The notes: generated by a model not told the origin, from the letters alone. Positions 1 through 7,483 are shown, numbered from the stretch's first letter. The stretch is 16,011 nt of DNA from Veillonellaceae bacterium (GCA_900765165.1 CAAFQR010000204.1:1-16011); one strand, 5' to 3'. Made by a program: numbers and translations.

Positions 1-366
1 AACTTGGACAGCGGCACTGGTAACCTTATCATGAAAGCGTCCTTCCCGAATCCGAATCATTTATTATTACCGAATATGTACGCAACCATTGTATCGCCTG
101 GCGATATCATCAAGGGTGCTATCTTAGTTCCGACCAAAGCAATTACCCAGGTATTGGATAAATCCTTCGTATTTGTAGTTGATGCTGATGGTACTGTTAA
201 ACAGACACCGGTTGAAACTGGCGGTACGCAGGGTATTTACACCATCGTTAAATCTGGCGTAAAACCGGGTCAAGATGTTGTAGTGGATGGCTTGACTAAG
301 GTTCGTAACGACATGAAGGTTAAAGCTACGGAATTGTCCAAGTCGCAATTAGAATCAGAAAAATAG
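1..366 (+). CDS. RND efflux periplasmic adaptor (membrane fusion protein), C-terminal part
   Basis: Only the last 121 residues are in the window; the reading frame is open from base 1 and ends at TAG 364-366. The visible part matches the end of AcrA/MexA-type adaptors: a beta-barrel stretch with FPNPNHLLLPNMYATI (AcrA has a closely similar FPNP..LLPGM motif), then ILVPTKAITQ, then the membrane-proximal domain with VKPGQDVVVDGLTKVRNDMKV. Such adaptors are anchored to the inner membrane and link the RND pump to an outer-membrane channel. The N-terminal signal, hairpin and lipoyl domains lie upstream and cannot be checked. The pump gene starts 10 bases after the stop, so the two are cotranscribed. 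The TTG at base 4 is an internal codon, not a start. Family assignment is firm; the transported substrates cannot be told. Confidence 0.93.
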   Translation, partial: NLDSGTGNLIMKASFPNPNHLLLPNMYATIVSPGDIIKGAILVPTKAITQVLDKSFVFVVDADGTVKQTPVETGGTQGIYTIVKSGVKPGQDVVVDGLTKVRNDMKVKATELSKSQLESEK

Positions 367-376
367 GGGGGATATT

Positions 377-3300
377 GTGTCGAAATTCTTTATTAGTCGA
401 CCGATATTTGCCATCGTTATTTCCTTGGTCATTACCCTCGTAGGTTTATTGGCCATGTTTACCTTACCAATCGCCCGTTATCCACAGATTACGCCACCAC
501 AGGTGCGCGTAGACACATCGTATACGGGTGCATCGGCGGAGGTAGTAGGTAATACGGTAGCATCGGTTATTGAAAACCAGATTATAGGTGTTCAGAACAT
601 GGACTACATGACCTCTACCAGCACGAGTAATGGTACCTATTCTCTGACAGTCCAATTTGCTCAGGGGACTGACGCGGACATGGATACGGTTAACGTACAG
701 AACCGCGTGCAACGAGCGTTGGCTCAGTTGCCTACTGAAGTACAGAACGTCGGTGTAACGACGACTAAATCTACCGGTGATATGGCGTTAGTATTCTCCT
801 TGCGCTCACCGAATGGCACGTATAACCAGACGTTCCTTAAGAACTACGCATCTAACTACATGATGAATGAAATTCAGGCAATCAGTGGTGTAGGTAGTGT
901 GCAGGAATTCGGTGCCGACTTCGCTATGCGAATTTGGTTAGATCCTGCTAAGATGGCTCAATATGGTGTGACGATTCCTGAAGTAACTGCTGCTATTAAA
1001 GCACAGAACACGCAGGCTGCTGCCGGTTCTGTAGGTGGGGATCCGAATCCGAAAATTCAGCAGAAAACGGAACCGATTACCATTGCCGGTCGACTTAAAA
1101 CTCCGGAAGAATTTGGTAACATCATTATCCAAAAGGATAGTAATGGTAACTTACTTCGCTTGAAAGACATTGCAACGATTAACTTGGGTTCTAAGGACTA
1201 TAGCGAAACTGCTAAGAGCGATGGCAAACCGATTGCCGTATTCGCCGTATCCTTGACCAATGATGCGAATGCAATTCAGACGATTTCTCAGATTAAACAG
1301 GTATTGGCTAAGCAGGCTTTAAGCTTGCCACCGGATATGGAATACTCCATCGTAGTAGATAACACGAACTTCGTTATCCAGTCTATTAAGGAAGTTATCC
1401 ATACCTTTATCGAAGCGTTATTGCTTGTAGCTTTTATCGTGTATGTATTCTTGCAGTCCTGGCGATCGACGATTATACCGATGATTGCCGTGCCGGTTTC
1501 CTTGCTCGGTACCTTTGCTTCCTTCGAAGTATTAGGCTTTACGATTAATACCTTGACCTTGTTCGCCATGGTATTGGCCATCGGCCTCGTTGTCGATGAT
1601 GCTATCGTAGTTATCGAAGCCGTTGAATATGAAATAAAAGTCAACGGTAGCACACCGAAGCAAGCGGCTATTGACGCCATGAGAAACGTACAGGGCCCGG
1701 TTGTTGGTATCGCCTTCGTATTGGTATCCGTATTCGTACCGGTATCCTTCATGGGTGGTATGACCGGTATTTTGTACAAACAGTTCGCGTTGACCATTGC
1801 CGTATCCGTTGTAATTTCTGCCTTCGTGGCTTTGACCTTGACGCCGGCATTGTGTGCGTTAATGCTTAAACCACACAAACCGAATGAAAAGACTGACTTT
1901 GTGCATCGTTGGCTTGAAAAATTCAATTATGCATTGGAACGTTTCAGCGACTGGTATGGTTACCGTTTAGCGCGCTTGGCAAAACGCTTATGGATTACTG
2001 TGGTTGCTTTGGTTGCTTTCGTAGCCATTGCTGTCGGCGTGTTCCGCGTATTGCCGACGTCCTTCGTACCGTCGGAAGATAATGGTTACTTCATGATTTC
2101 CATTAACTTGGCACCAGGTGTGACGACGAACCGTACGATGGCTGTTATTAGTAAGATTGGTGACTTCTTGAAGCAAGATCCCGATATTACCGATACGGCT
2201 GGCGTTTCCGGTTTCGATATCTTGTCCGGTGGTCAGAAGACCAGTGCTGGTATCATGTTCGCTACCTTGGCTGATTGGAGTCATCGTACGCGTCCGGATC
2301 AGGCTGTTGGCGCTAAGTTAGGTAAGATTATGGGCTTTGCAGCAACCGTGCCGGAAGCAACCATCTTGCCGTTGAACCCGCCGCCGATTCCTGGTTTGGG
2401 TACGTCTGGTGGTTTCACGATGTTCATCATTAACCGTAATGGTGACTCTCCGGAACAGATGCTTCAGAACGTAAATGCGTTCTTAGCGGAAGCTCGTAAA
2501 AATCCGGTATTCCAGAATATTTACACTACCTTTGATACGAATACGCCGTCTGTTAACTATGATGTTAACCGCGACAAAGCAGCTCGTGATGGTGTTAGCG
2601 TTTCTGATATTTACACCGCACTTCAGGGCTTCTATGGTGGTATTCAGGTCAACGACTTCAACGAATTCGGTAAGAACTATAAGGTAGTTGTTCAGGCGGA
2701 TCAGAACTATCGTGTTTCTCCTGAAATGAACAACTTCATGTACGTAGCGAATAGTGCAGGCCAAATGGTGCCGGTATCTAACTATATTACTGTTAAACCG
2801 ACTACCGCGGCTTCTACGTTGACTCGATTCAACAACTATCCGGCTGTTAAGATTATGGGCTCCCAGAAACAGGGCTACAGCTCTGGTGAAGCTATCAATG
2901 TCTTGAAGGCTGCCGCTGCTGTATTGCCGCAGGGCTACACCTACGACTGGGCTGACCAATCTCGTGAAGAAGTTAAAGCCGGTACACAGACCGTTGTCAT
3001 CCTTGGTATGGGTATGATTTTCGTATTCTTGGTATTGGCTGCGTTGTATGAATCGTGGAAAGTACCGTTTGCCGTATTGTTCTCCGTACCGTCCGGTATC
3101 ATGGGCGCTGCCTTGATTCCGTACTTGTTGAACTTCACTGGTAAATATAACTTATCCAATGATATTTACTTGCAGATTGGTTTGTTAACCTTGGTAGGGT
3201 TGGCGGCCAAGAACGCAATTTTGATTATCGAATATGCGAAGGTTCGTGTGGATCAACGAGGCATGCGTCCTGTTGATGCAGCTATCGAAGCGGCTAAGAT

Positions 3301-3535
3301 TCGTCTCCGCCCGATTTTGATGACGTCCTTAGCATTTATCCTCGGTTGTTTACCGTTGGCATTGTCCACCGGTGCCGGTGCCGGGGCCCGTGTCTCCATG
3401 GGTATTACCGTAGTAGCTGGTATGACTGCTGCCACAACATTTGGTATTTTCATTATCCCGATGTTGTTCATCATCATTGAAAAGCTTGGTTTCAGCTCCT
3501 TAGGTAAGATTAAATTCGGTAAGAAATCCAAATAA
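377..3535 (+). CDS. RND multidrug efflux transporter, AcrB/HAE1 family
   Basis: This is a complete 1052-residue inner-membrane proton/drug antiporter; E. coli AcrB has 1049. The start is GTG at 377, preceded by AGGGGGG at 365-371 with 5 bases between, and the N-terminus (SKFFISRPIFAIVISL) is typical. The TM4 proton-relay pair is present as D407 and D408 in GLVVDDAIVVIEAVE, at the same numbers as in AcrB. The TM10 lysine is K945 in LVGLAAKNAILIIEYAK, and the TM11 threonine is T983 in LRPILMTSLAF. GAGAGAR near the end of TM11 is also family-typical. The two-fold repeat of six TM segments plus a large periplasmic loop is visible. It follows the adaptor gene in one operon and is closed by the terminator at 3578-3616. 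No outer-membrane factor gene follows, so that partner must lie upstream or elsewhere. Hydrophobic and amphiphilic drugs are the usual substrates of HAE1 pumps; nothing here narrows that. Confidence 0.97.
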   Translation: MSKFFISRPIFAIVISLVITLVGLLAMFTLPIARYPQITPPQVRVDTSYTGASAEVVGNTVASVIENQIIGVQNMDYMTSTSTSNGTYSLTVQFAQGTDADMDTVNVQNRVQRALAQLPTEVQNVGVTTTKSTGDMALVFSLRSPNGTYNQTFLKNYASNYMMNEIQAISGVGSVQEFGADFAMRIWLDPAKMAQYGVTIPEVTAAIKAQNTQAAAGSVGGDPNPKIQQKTEPITIAGRLKTPEEFGNIIIQKDSNGNLLRLKDIATINLGSKDYSETAKSDGKPIAVFAVSLTNDANAIQTISQIKQVLAKQALSLPPDMEYSIVVDNTNFVIQSIKEVIHTFIEALLLVAFIVYVFLQSWRSTIIPMIAVPVSLLGTFASFEVLGFTINTLTLFAMVLAIGLVVDDAIVVIEAVEYEIKVNGSTPKQAAIDAMRNVQGPVVGIAFVLVSVFVPVSFMGGMTGILYKQFALTIAVSVVISAFVALTLTPALCALMLKPHKPNEKTDFVHRWLEKFNYALERFSDWYGYRLARLAKRLWITVVALVAFVAIAVGVFRVLPTSFVPSEDNGYFMISINLAPGVTTNRTMAVISKIGDFLKQDPDITDTAGVSGFDILSGGQKTSAGIMFATLADWSHRTRPDQAVGAKLGKIMGFAATVPEATILPLNPPPIPGLGTSGGFTMFIINRNGDSPEQMLQNVNAFLAEARKNPVFQNIYTTFDTNTPSVNYDVNRDKAARDGVSVSDIYTALQGFYGGIQVNDFNEFGKNYKVVVQADQNYRVSPEMNNFMYVANSAGQMVPVSNYITVKPTTAASTLTRFNNYPAVKIMGSQKQGYSSGEAINVLKAAAAVLPQGYTYDWADQSREEVKAGTQTVVILGMGMIFVFLVLAALYESWKVPFAVLFSVPSGIMGAALIPYLLNFTGKYNLSNDIYLQIGLLTLVGLAAKNAILIIEYAKVRVDQRGMRPVDAAIEAAKIRLRPILMTSLAFILGCLPLALSTGAGAGARVSMGITVVAGMTAATTFGIFIIPMLFIIIEKLGFSSLGKIKFGKKSK

Positions 3536-3577
3536 ACTACATAGCTTTACTGACCGATAGGTAGTAAGTCAAAGTTT

Positions 3578-3616
3578 GACGACTCGTCGTTCCTAGTGAA
3601 CGGCGGGTCGTTTTTT
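3578..3616 (+). terminator. Intrinsic terminator of the RND operon
   Basis: A 13-bp stem (3580-3592 with 3598-3610, two G-T wobbles) closes a 5-base loop, CTAGT. It is followed directly by six T at 3611-3616. It lies 42 bases after the pump gene's stop codon. Confidence 0.9.
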
Positions 3617-3675
3617 CTATATATTATAGATAGGTTCCTCTTAGAATATATGGAGATTAACAGATTGTAAAACTA

Positions 3676-3689
3676 TTGATATAAATCAA
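3676..3689 (+). promoter_or_regulatory. Perfect FNR/CRP-family type site upstream of the deaminase-like gene
   Basis: TTGATATAAATCAA is an exact match to the FNR consensus TTGAT-N4-ATCAA, with both half sites complete. Downstream are two overlapping -10-like hexamers, TATACT (3703-3708) and TAGAAT (3709-3714). With the second one, transcription would start near 3721 and the dyad centre would sit at about -38 to -41, close to a class II activator position. No good -35 hexamer is seen at normal spacing, which fits an activator-dependent promoter. The DNA around it is very AT-rich. The site is seen directly; which regulator binds, and whether it activates or represses, is inference. Confidence 0.55.
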
Positions 3690-3750
3690 GATAAGAAAGT
3701 TTTATACTTAGAATAAAAATTTTAAAAAATAAAAAGGAAATCCAAAAATC

Positions 3751-3789
3751 ATGTCGAATACATATAGTAAAGATAAAAAATCTGAATAG
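3751..3789 (+). CDS. Possible 12-codon upstream ORF
   Basis: ATG at 3751 opens a 12-residue frame, MSNTYSKDKKSE, ending at TAG 3787-3789. An AAGGAAA motif (3734-3740) stands 10 bases before the ATG, a usable but not ideal distance. It lies between the FNR-type site and the deaminase-like gene. The peptide is hydrophilic and matches no family I know. It could be a translated leader peptide or chance in AT-rich DNA. No attenuator hairpin was found after it. Confidence 0.2.
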   Translation: MSNTYSKDKKSE

Positions 3790-3813
3790 TTGAAGAGTGA
3801 TGAAGAAGCTTGT

Positions 3814-3823
3814 GGAGGAGGAG
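3814..3823 (+). promoter_or_regulatory. Strong ribosome binding site fixing the start at 3830
   Basis: GGAGGAGGAG ends 6 bases before ATG 3830. The frame stays open back to GTG 3797 and ATG 3800, but those would place this purine run inside the gene and have only a weak GAAGAG-like match upstream. The extra residues (MMKKLVEEEIH) are also not family-like. ATG 3830 is therefore preferred. Confidence 0.8.
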
Positions 3824-3829
3824 ATTCAT

Positions 3830-4360
3830 ATGATCAACGAAAAAGATTTACAGTGCATGGAGGAAGCTATTGAAATGTCGCGCTTAGCACGTCGCACCGG
3901 GAATGCGCCGTATGGAGCTGTTTTAGCCGACAAACAGGGGAACGTTTTGATGACACAGTCCGATGTAACGCAGACTGAACAGCGCTTAGGTGGTCATGCA
4001 GTAGTACAGCTACTTGAAAAAGCTATGAAGGAAATGAGTCGCGTTGAATTGAGCGAATGCACCTTGTATGTAACAGTTGAACCATGCTACATGTGTGCCG
4101 GTGCCGTTCTCGTATCCGGTGTTGGCCGAGTTGTATACGGTATGTCAAAAGCGCGTTTAGCGGAAGCTATTGGGATGGCGAAGACCATGCGCCCCGATGT
4201 AAGCCAAGCCTTTGTAGGTCATGAAGACGAATTGACTGTAGAAGGTCCTATTCCGGAATTGGAAAAAGATATTCTCAGTGCTCACGAAGGAGCTTGGAGC
4301 ACCCAGGGGGCCGCTTCCGGTGCCATGGCACAGCGCGTTTATCACTGGCATAAACACTGA
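3830..4360 (+). CDS. Nucleoside-deaminase-family protein lacking the catalytic glutamate
   Basis: The protein has 176 residues and the cytidine/guanine deaminase-like (CDA) fold. Visible family signs are APYGAVLADKQGN near residue 25, zinc ligands H56, C86 and C89 (the last two in VEPCYMCAGAVLVSGVGRVV), and a C-terminal VEGPIPELE segment. This pattern is typical of the nucleoside/guanine deaminase group rather than of TadA. The family motif is His-Ala-Glu, in which Glu shuttles the proton to zinc-bound water; here it reads H56-A57-V58 (codons CAT GCA GTA). PCPMC or PCAMC is also PCYMC. Zinc should still bind, but normal deamination is not expected. The frame is otherwise intact, with a strong ribosome binding site and its own regulatory region, so this does not look like a decayed gene. 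It could be a pseudoenzyme with a binding or regulatory role, an enzyme with a changed mechanism, or a recent point mutation (GAA to GTA is one base). No operon partner is evident. Confidence 0.85.
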   Translation: MINEKDLQCMEEAIEMSRLARRTGNAPYGAVLADKQGNVLMTQSDVTQTEQRLGGHAVVQLLEKAMKEMSRVELSECTLYVTVEPCYMCAGAVLVSGVGRVVYGMSKARLAEAIGMAKTMRPDVSQAFVGHEDELTVEGPIPELEKDILSAHEGAWSTQGAASGAMAQRVYHWHKH

Positions 4361-4537
4361 TTCTTAGCGGGAAAATCCGTGATTTGATTGTGATTCGTCA
4401 TGATTAAAACGCTCGCTATTGCATGCTATATTGACATCGTCTAACTTTACAATAGGAAATTATTTTCACACGGGATTCATATTAAAATCTTACAATGAGC
4501 CTAATCAAAGACGAGACGGACTCGGTAAGGAGGAAAT

Positions 4538-5110
4538 ATGGATCAATTAGTGGCATTGGATATGTCATGGTTTCATGATGTAAACATGTGGGCTGGCCAT
4601 TGGGCATGGCTTGATTTGTTTATGGTGCTCATGACAAAATTCGGTGTTGTGTTATTAATCGCCTATGCGGTTCTCTTGTGTTTCCGCGGAAAGACTCCGG
4701 AAAAGTTATATCAAAATCGAGTGACGGCTATTGTAGCTGTGTTAGCAGCTGTTTTGGCATTGTTGATGAATGAAGTGATTGGTCATTTCATCTTTAGAAA
4801 TCGACCATTTATAGATTGTACGGTCAATTTGTTAGTTTATCATGATGCGACGAATTCGTTCCCATCTAATCACGCAGCCGGTTCGCTGGCGATGGCAATG
4901 GTTATTTATTTCAGACGATATTGGGGCGGTCGTTTTGTAATGGCCATAGCGCTGTTGATATGTTTCTCCCGCGTTTTCGTGGGTGTTCACTATCCCTTGG
5001 ACGTAGTAGTGGGCATTGTTGTTGGCATTGTAAGTGCTTCCATTATGATGGAAGTGGCTTCCCGTCCAATAAATATGATTTGGCAGAACCTTAAAAATAG
5101 GATAGAATGA
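4538..5110 (+). CDS. bcrC: PAP2-family phosphatase, BcrC-like undecaprenyl-diphosphatase
   Basis: The protein has 190 residues (B. subtilis BcrC is about the same length) and 5-6 predicted membrane segments. The three PAP2 phosphatase motifs are complete: RNRP with R89-P90, P109-S110-N111-H112, and S144-R145-x5-H151-x3-D155 (SRVFVGVHYPLDV). The spacing and the FPSNHAAGSLA context resemble BcrC, which turns undecaprenyl diphosphate into undecaprenyl phosphate on the outer face of the inner membrane for reuse in peptidoglycan and surface polymer synthesis. The specific substrate is inferred from likeness to BcrC; another lipid phosphate is possible. ATG 4538 is preceded by AAGGAGGA at 4527-4534. 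An exact TTGACA lies at 4431-4436, but no convincing -10 box stands at the right distance from it. A terminator follows at 5120-5155, so the gene is probably transcribed alone. Confidence 0.87.
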   Translation: MDQLVALDMSWFHDVNMWAGHWAWLDLFMVLMTKFGVVLLIAYAVLLCFRGKTPEKLYQNRVTAIVAVLAAVLALLMNEVIGHFIFRNRPFIDCTVNLLVYHDATNSFPSNHAAGSLAMAMVIYFRRYWGGRFVMAIALLICFSRVFVGVHYPLDVVVGIVVGIVSASIMMEVASRPINMIWQNLKNRIE

Positions 5111-5119
5111 GAGAAGAGA

Positions 5120-5155
5120 AAGAAGTTATATCTTGAATATGACTTCTTCTTTTTT
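5120..5155 (+). terminator. Intrinsic terminator after the PAP2 phosphatase gene
   Basis: A 12-bp stem (5120-5131 with 5137-5148, one G-T wobble) has the loop CTTGA. It is followed by C and six T at 5150-5155. Confidence 0.85.
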
Positions 5156-5269
5156 GGCCTGCATATCGCAAAAGTAACTAAGTGTTGTATCGCATAGTAG
5201 CAAGGCGTGTACCGATTCACATCGCACTGCATGCAAGCATAGAAAGGGTTATAAGGTTATATAGGATTT

Positions 5270-6040
5270 ATGAGTAAAGATATTCACAAGAAGATAAGCC
5301 GAGAGACGTGGGTACGCATCGTGTTTGCTGCCATTGGCATTGTGCTGTTAGCGTCCATTGAGATTGCTCATCCTGGCTTTTATCATGAAATGATAGGCCT
5401 CCTGGGCACCGGTGATGTGCGTCACATCGCTCACGTATTGCAAAGCTATGGTCCTATGGCCATGGTTATCAGCTTCGTCCTCGACGTCGTAGTCAACATG
5501 GTAGGCTTTTTGCCGTCCATTTTCTTCTCTACGGCTAACGGTCTCGTGTTTGGCTTAGTTCCGGGCATTATCCTGTCCTGGTTGGCTGAATGCGTAGGCG
5601 TTACCATCAGCTTTGTGATTATGCGTTATTTGCTCCGTGATTCAGCAGCTAAAGTCATCAAAAAACATAAATTTCTCTTGAAGGTCGATGATTTCAGCGG
5701 CAAAAACGGCTTGCAGGTAATGCTCTTTGCTCGTGCCATTCCGTATTTCCCGTCTGGCATTATTACGGCGTTGGGCGCTATTAGCCAGATTAGCTTGCGC
5801 GACTATATTATTGCGAACTTAATCGGTAAATTGCCGTCTACGGCACTGGAAGTAATGGTCGGTCATGACGCGGTTATGTTTAAAACCCATTTAACACGAT
5901 TGACTATTATCATAATCGGTGCTACCGTAGTATATGGATTAGCTTGGTATCTGCACAAGCGCTACCAGAAACATAAGGAAGCGCAGCATGCCCTCGAGGC
6001 ACAGCAGGCCGGTGAATCCAAGGAACATACCGAAGAGTAG
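5270..6040 (+). CDS. TVP38/TMEM64 (VTT, SNARE-associated) family membrane protein
   Basis: This 256-residue polytopic inner-membrane protein has its first membrane segment near residues 15-35. The family core follows: FLPSIFFSTANGLVFGLVPG with the glycine-rich re-entrant helix (about 78-100), SWLAECVGVTISFVIMRYLL, and a second conserved block, LFARAIPYFPSGIITALGAI (R and P conserved), then NLIGKLPSTALEVMVG. A final membrane helix near 205-225 is followed by a highly charged cytoplasmic tail rich in Lys, Glu and Gln. VTT-domain proteins include DedA-family members shown to act in undecaprenyl-phosphate or phospholipid translocation; the role of the bacterial TVP38 branch is less clear. The neighbouring PAP2 phosphatase makes a lipid-carrier role attractive, but a terminator separates the two genes. 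ATG 5270 has only a modest purine-rich stretch (AAGG, TAGGA) upstream. Family assignment is firm, function open. Confidence 0.85.
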   Translation: MSKDIHKKISRETWVRIVFAAIGIVLLASIEIAHPGFYHEMIGLLGTGDVRHIAHVLQSYGPMAMVISFVLDVVVNMVGFLPSIFFSTANGLVFGLVPGIILSWLAECVGVTISFVIMRYLLRDSAAKVIKKHKFLLKVDDFSGKNGLQVMLFARAIPYFPSGIITALGAISQISLRDYIIANLIGKLPSTALEVMVGHDAVMFKTHLTRLTIIIIGATVVYGLAWYLHKRYQKHKEAQHALEAQQAGESKEHTEE

Positions 6041-6072
6041 GCCGGTACGGTGTAGCTCGGTATTCATCAATT

Positions 6073-6110
6073 GGAGAAGGGATGAAGCGTGCGGCCTAAC
6101 AAATTTAGGC
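6073..6110 (+). other. Possible 5-codon leader ORF overlapping a hairpin
   Basis: GGAG (6073-6076) stands 5 bases before ATG 6082, which opens MKRAA and stops at TAA 6097-6099. The stop lies in the left arm of a 6-bp inverted repeat, GCCTAA (6094-6099) / TTAGGC (6105-6110). No T-run follows, so this is not an intrinsic terminator. It sits in the 111-base gap ahead of the aminotransferase gene and may be a leader element or chance. Confidence 0.2.
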
Positions 6111-6151
6111 AGAGGCTATCATCAAGGTAGTATGAGAAAAGAGGTTGTATT

Positions 6152-7342
6152 ATGAATTTAACATTGCCGGATAAGAGTGTATCGAAGGGACCGAATTTCA
6201 TTCGCGAAGTATTTGAACGCGGTATGGGGGTGCCGGGCTTTATTAGCTTTGGTATCGGTAACCCGGCGTCGGAAGCCATTCCTGTAAAGGAAATTCAGGA
6301 AGCCTTCGACCACATTGTACATACAAATCCGCTTGAAATATTGCAGTATGGGCCAATGAGCGGCGATGCGCATTTGGCTGAACAGACCATTGATCGTTTG
6401 ATTAACGTGCGTCACATGCCGTCCGAAGGTCAGCACTTGATTATCTCCAACGGTGCCGGTCAGGACTTAGGCTTGGTGCCGCGTACCATTTGTTCCGATG
6501 GGGACGAAGTGTATATGGATGCGTATACCTTCACCAGCGGTATTAACGCAGTGCGCAATGCCGGTGCCATTCCGGTAGGTATTGCCATGGACGAAGACGG
6601 TATGATTCCGGAAGCGTTGGCTGAAGCCGCTAAATCCGGTAAGGGCAAATATATCTATTTGATTCCGAATTTCCAGAACCCGACGGGCATTACCATGCCG
6701 TCCGAACGTCGTCATGCCATTTACGAAGTAGCCCGTCAGTACGACTTGGCTATTTATGAAGACGATCCGTACGGCGAAATTCGCTTCACGGATACCATCG
6801 AACCGACCTTTAAATCCTTCGACGTTGATAACCGCGTTGTATACGCCGGTTCGTATTCTAAGACCATTGCAGCCGGTCTTCGTGTAGGTTATTTGTATGG
6901 CCCGGCTGAAATTATCGATCCGATTCAGGTACTCAAGAACAACAGTGATGGTCAGATGCCGCTCGTAACGCAACGCGTTGTATCCTACTTATTGGACCAC
7001 ATCGACTACGATGCACAGATTAAAAAGGTATCCACCATTTACAAGGAAAAATGCGACTTGATGATTTCCTTGCTTAAGAAATATGGTAGCGACAAGATTA
7101 AATTGACGAACCCGACTGGCGGTATGTTCGTATGGATGACCTTACCGGACCATGTAAATGCTGATGAATTCTTTGAACTTTCCATGGACCACAAGGTAGG
7201 TATCGTAAAAGGCGGTGCTTTTGCTGCTGAAGGCGTACCATATGGTCAGTCCTTCCGCTTGAGCTTTACCTATCCGTCCAAAGAAGATATCGAAAAGGGC
7301 ATAAAAATCCTTGGTGAATTGACAAAACAGGCTTGTGACTAG
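6152..7342 (+). CDS. PLP-dependent class I/II aminotransferase
   Basis: The 396-residue cytoplasmic fold-type I enzyme belongs to the ARO8/LysN-like group related to the MocR effector domain, but has no HTH domain. Seen in order: the substrate-side segment LQYGPMSGDAHLAE; PLP-stacking region SNGAGQDLGLV; N176 in NPTG; D204-D205-P206-Y207 in IYEDDPYG, where the Asp pairs with the pyridine nitrogen; and the Schiff-base lysine K237 in GSYSKTIAAGLRVGYLYGP. The C-terminal FRLSFTYPS carries the carboxylate-binding Arg. This group handles aromatic, branched-chain or 2-aminoadipate substrates with 2-oxoglutarate; the sequence alone does not choose. ATG 6152 has an AAAAGAGG stretch upstream. The gene seems to stand alone and ends in the terminator at 7435-7483. 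Confidence 0.93.
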   Translation: MNLTLPDKSVSKGPNFIREVFERGMGVPGFISFGIGNPASEAIPVKEIQEAFDHIVHTNPLEILQYGPMSGDAHLAEQTIDRLINVRHMPSEGQHLIISNGAGQDLGLVPRTICSDGDEVYMDAYTFTSGINAVRNAGAIPVGIAMDEDGMIPEALAEAAKSGKGKYIYLIPNFQNPTGITMPSERRHAIYEVARQYDLAIYEDDPYGEIRFTDTIEPTFKSFDVDNRVVYAGSYSKTIAAGLRVGYLYGPAEIIDPIQVLKNNSDGQMPLVTQRVVSYLLDHIDYDAQIKKVSTIYKEKCDLMISLLKKYGSDKIKLTNPTGGMFVWMTLPDHVNADEFFELSMDHKVGIVKGGAFAAEGVPYGQSFRLSFTYPSKEDIEKGIKILGELTKQACD

Positions 7343-7434
7343 ACAACGAAACTAAGTTACAAAAACGTAGATGATTACTTCACAAAACATGGCTTTGAAT
7401 AAGGTCATTACATTGAGTTTTTTCGAATAGTATG

Positions 7435-7483
7435 ATACACTGGGAATGAACCGTATGGTTCATTCTTAGTGTATTTTTATTTT
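7435..7483 (+). terminator. Intrinsic terminator after the aminotransferase gene
   Basis: An 18-bp stem (7435-7452 with 7457-7474, two G-T wobbles) has the loop GTAT and is followed by TTTTATTTT. It is the longest-stemmed hairpin here together with the one at 10228. It begins only 83 bases before the next start codon, so the promoter of the Mrp gene must be squeezed against it or overlap it. Confidence 0.9.

Noticed and set aside
3797..3829. Upstream GTG/ATG starts extending the deaminase-like protein by 10-11 residues
   Set aside because: The strong GGAGGAGGAG lies inside this stretch and is ideally spaced for ATG 3830, and the extra residues are not family-like.
4425..4460. TTGACA (4431-4436) with TACAAT (4448-4453) as a promoter for the PAP2 gene
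   Set aside because: The two hexamers are only 11 bases apart, too close for one promoter, and no acceptable -10 lies at 16-18 bases from the TTGACA.
5164..5226. Three ATCGCA copies (5165-5170, 5189-5194, 5221-5226) before the VTT-family gene
   Set aside because: The units are only 6 bases and spaced unevenly (24 and 32), so chance is likely.
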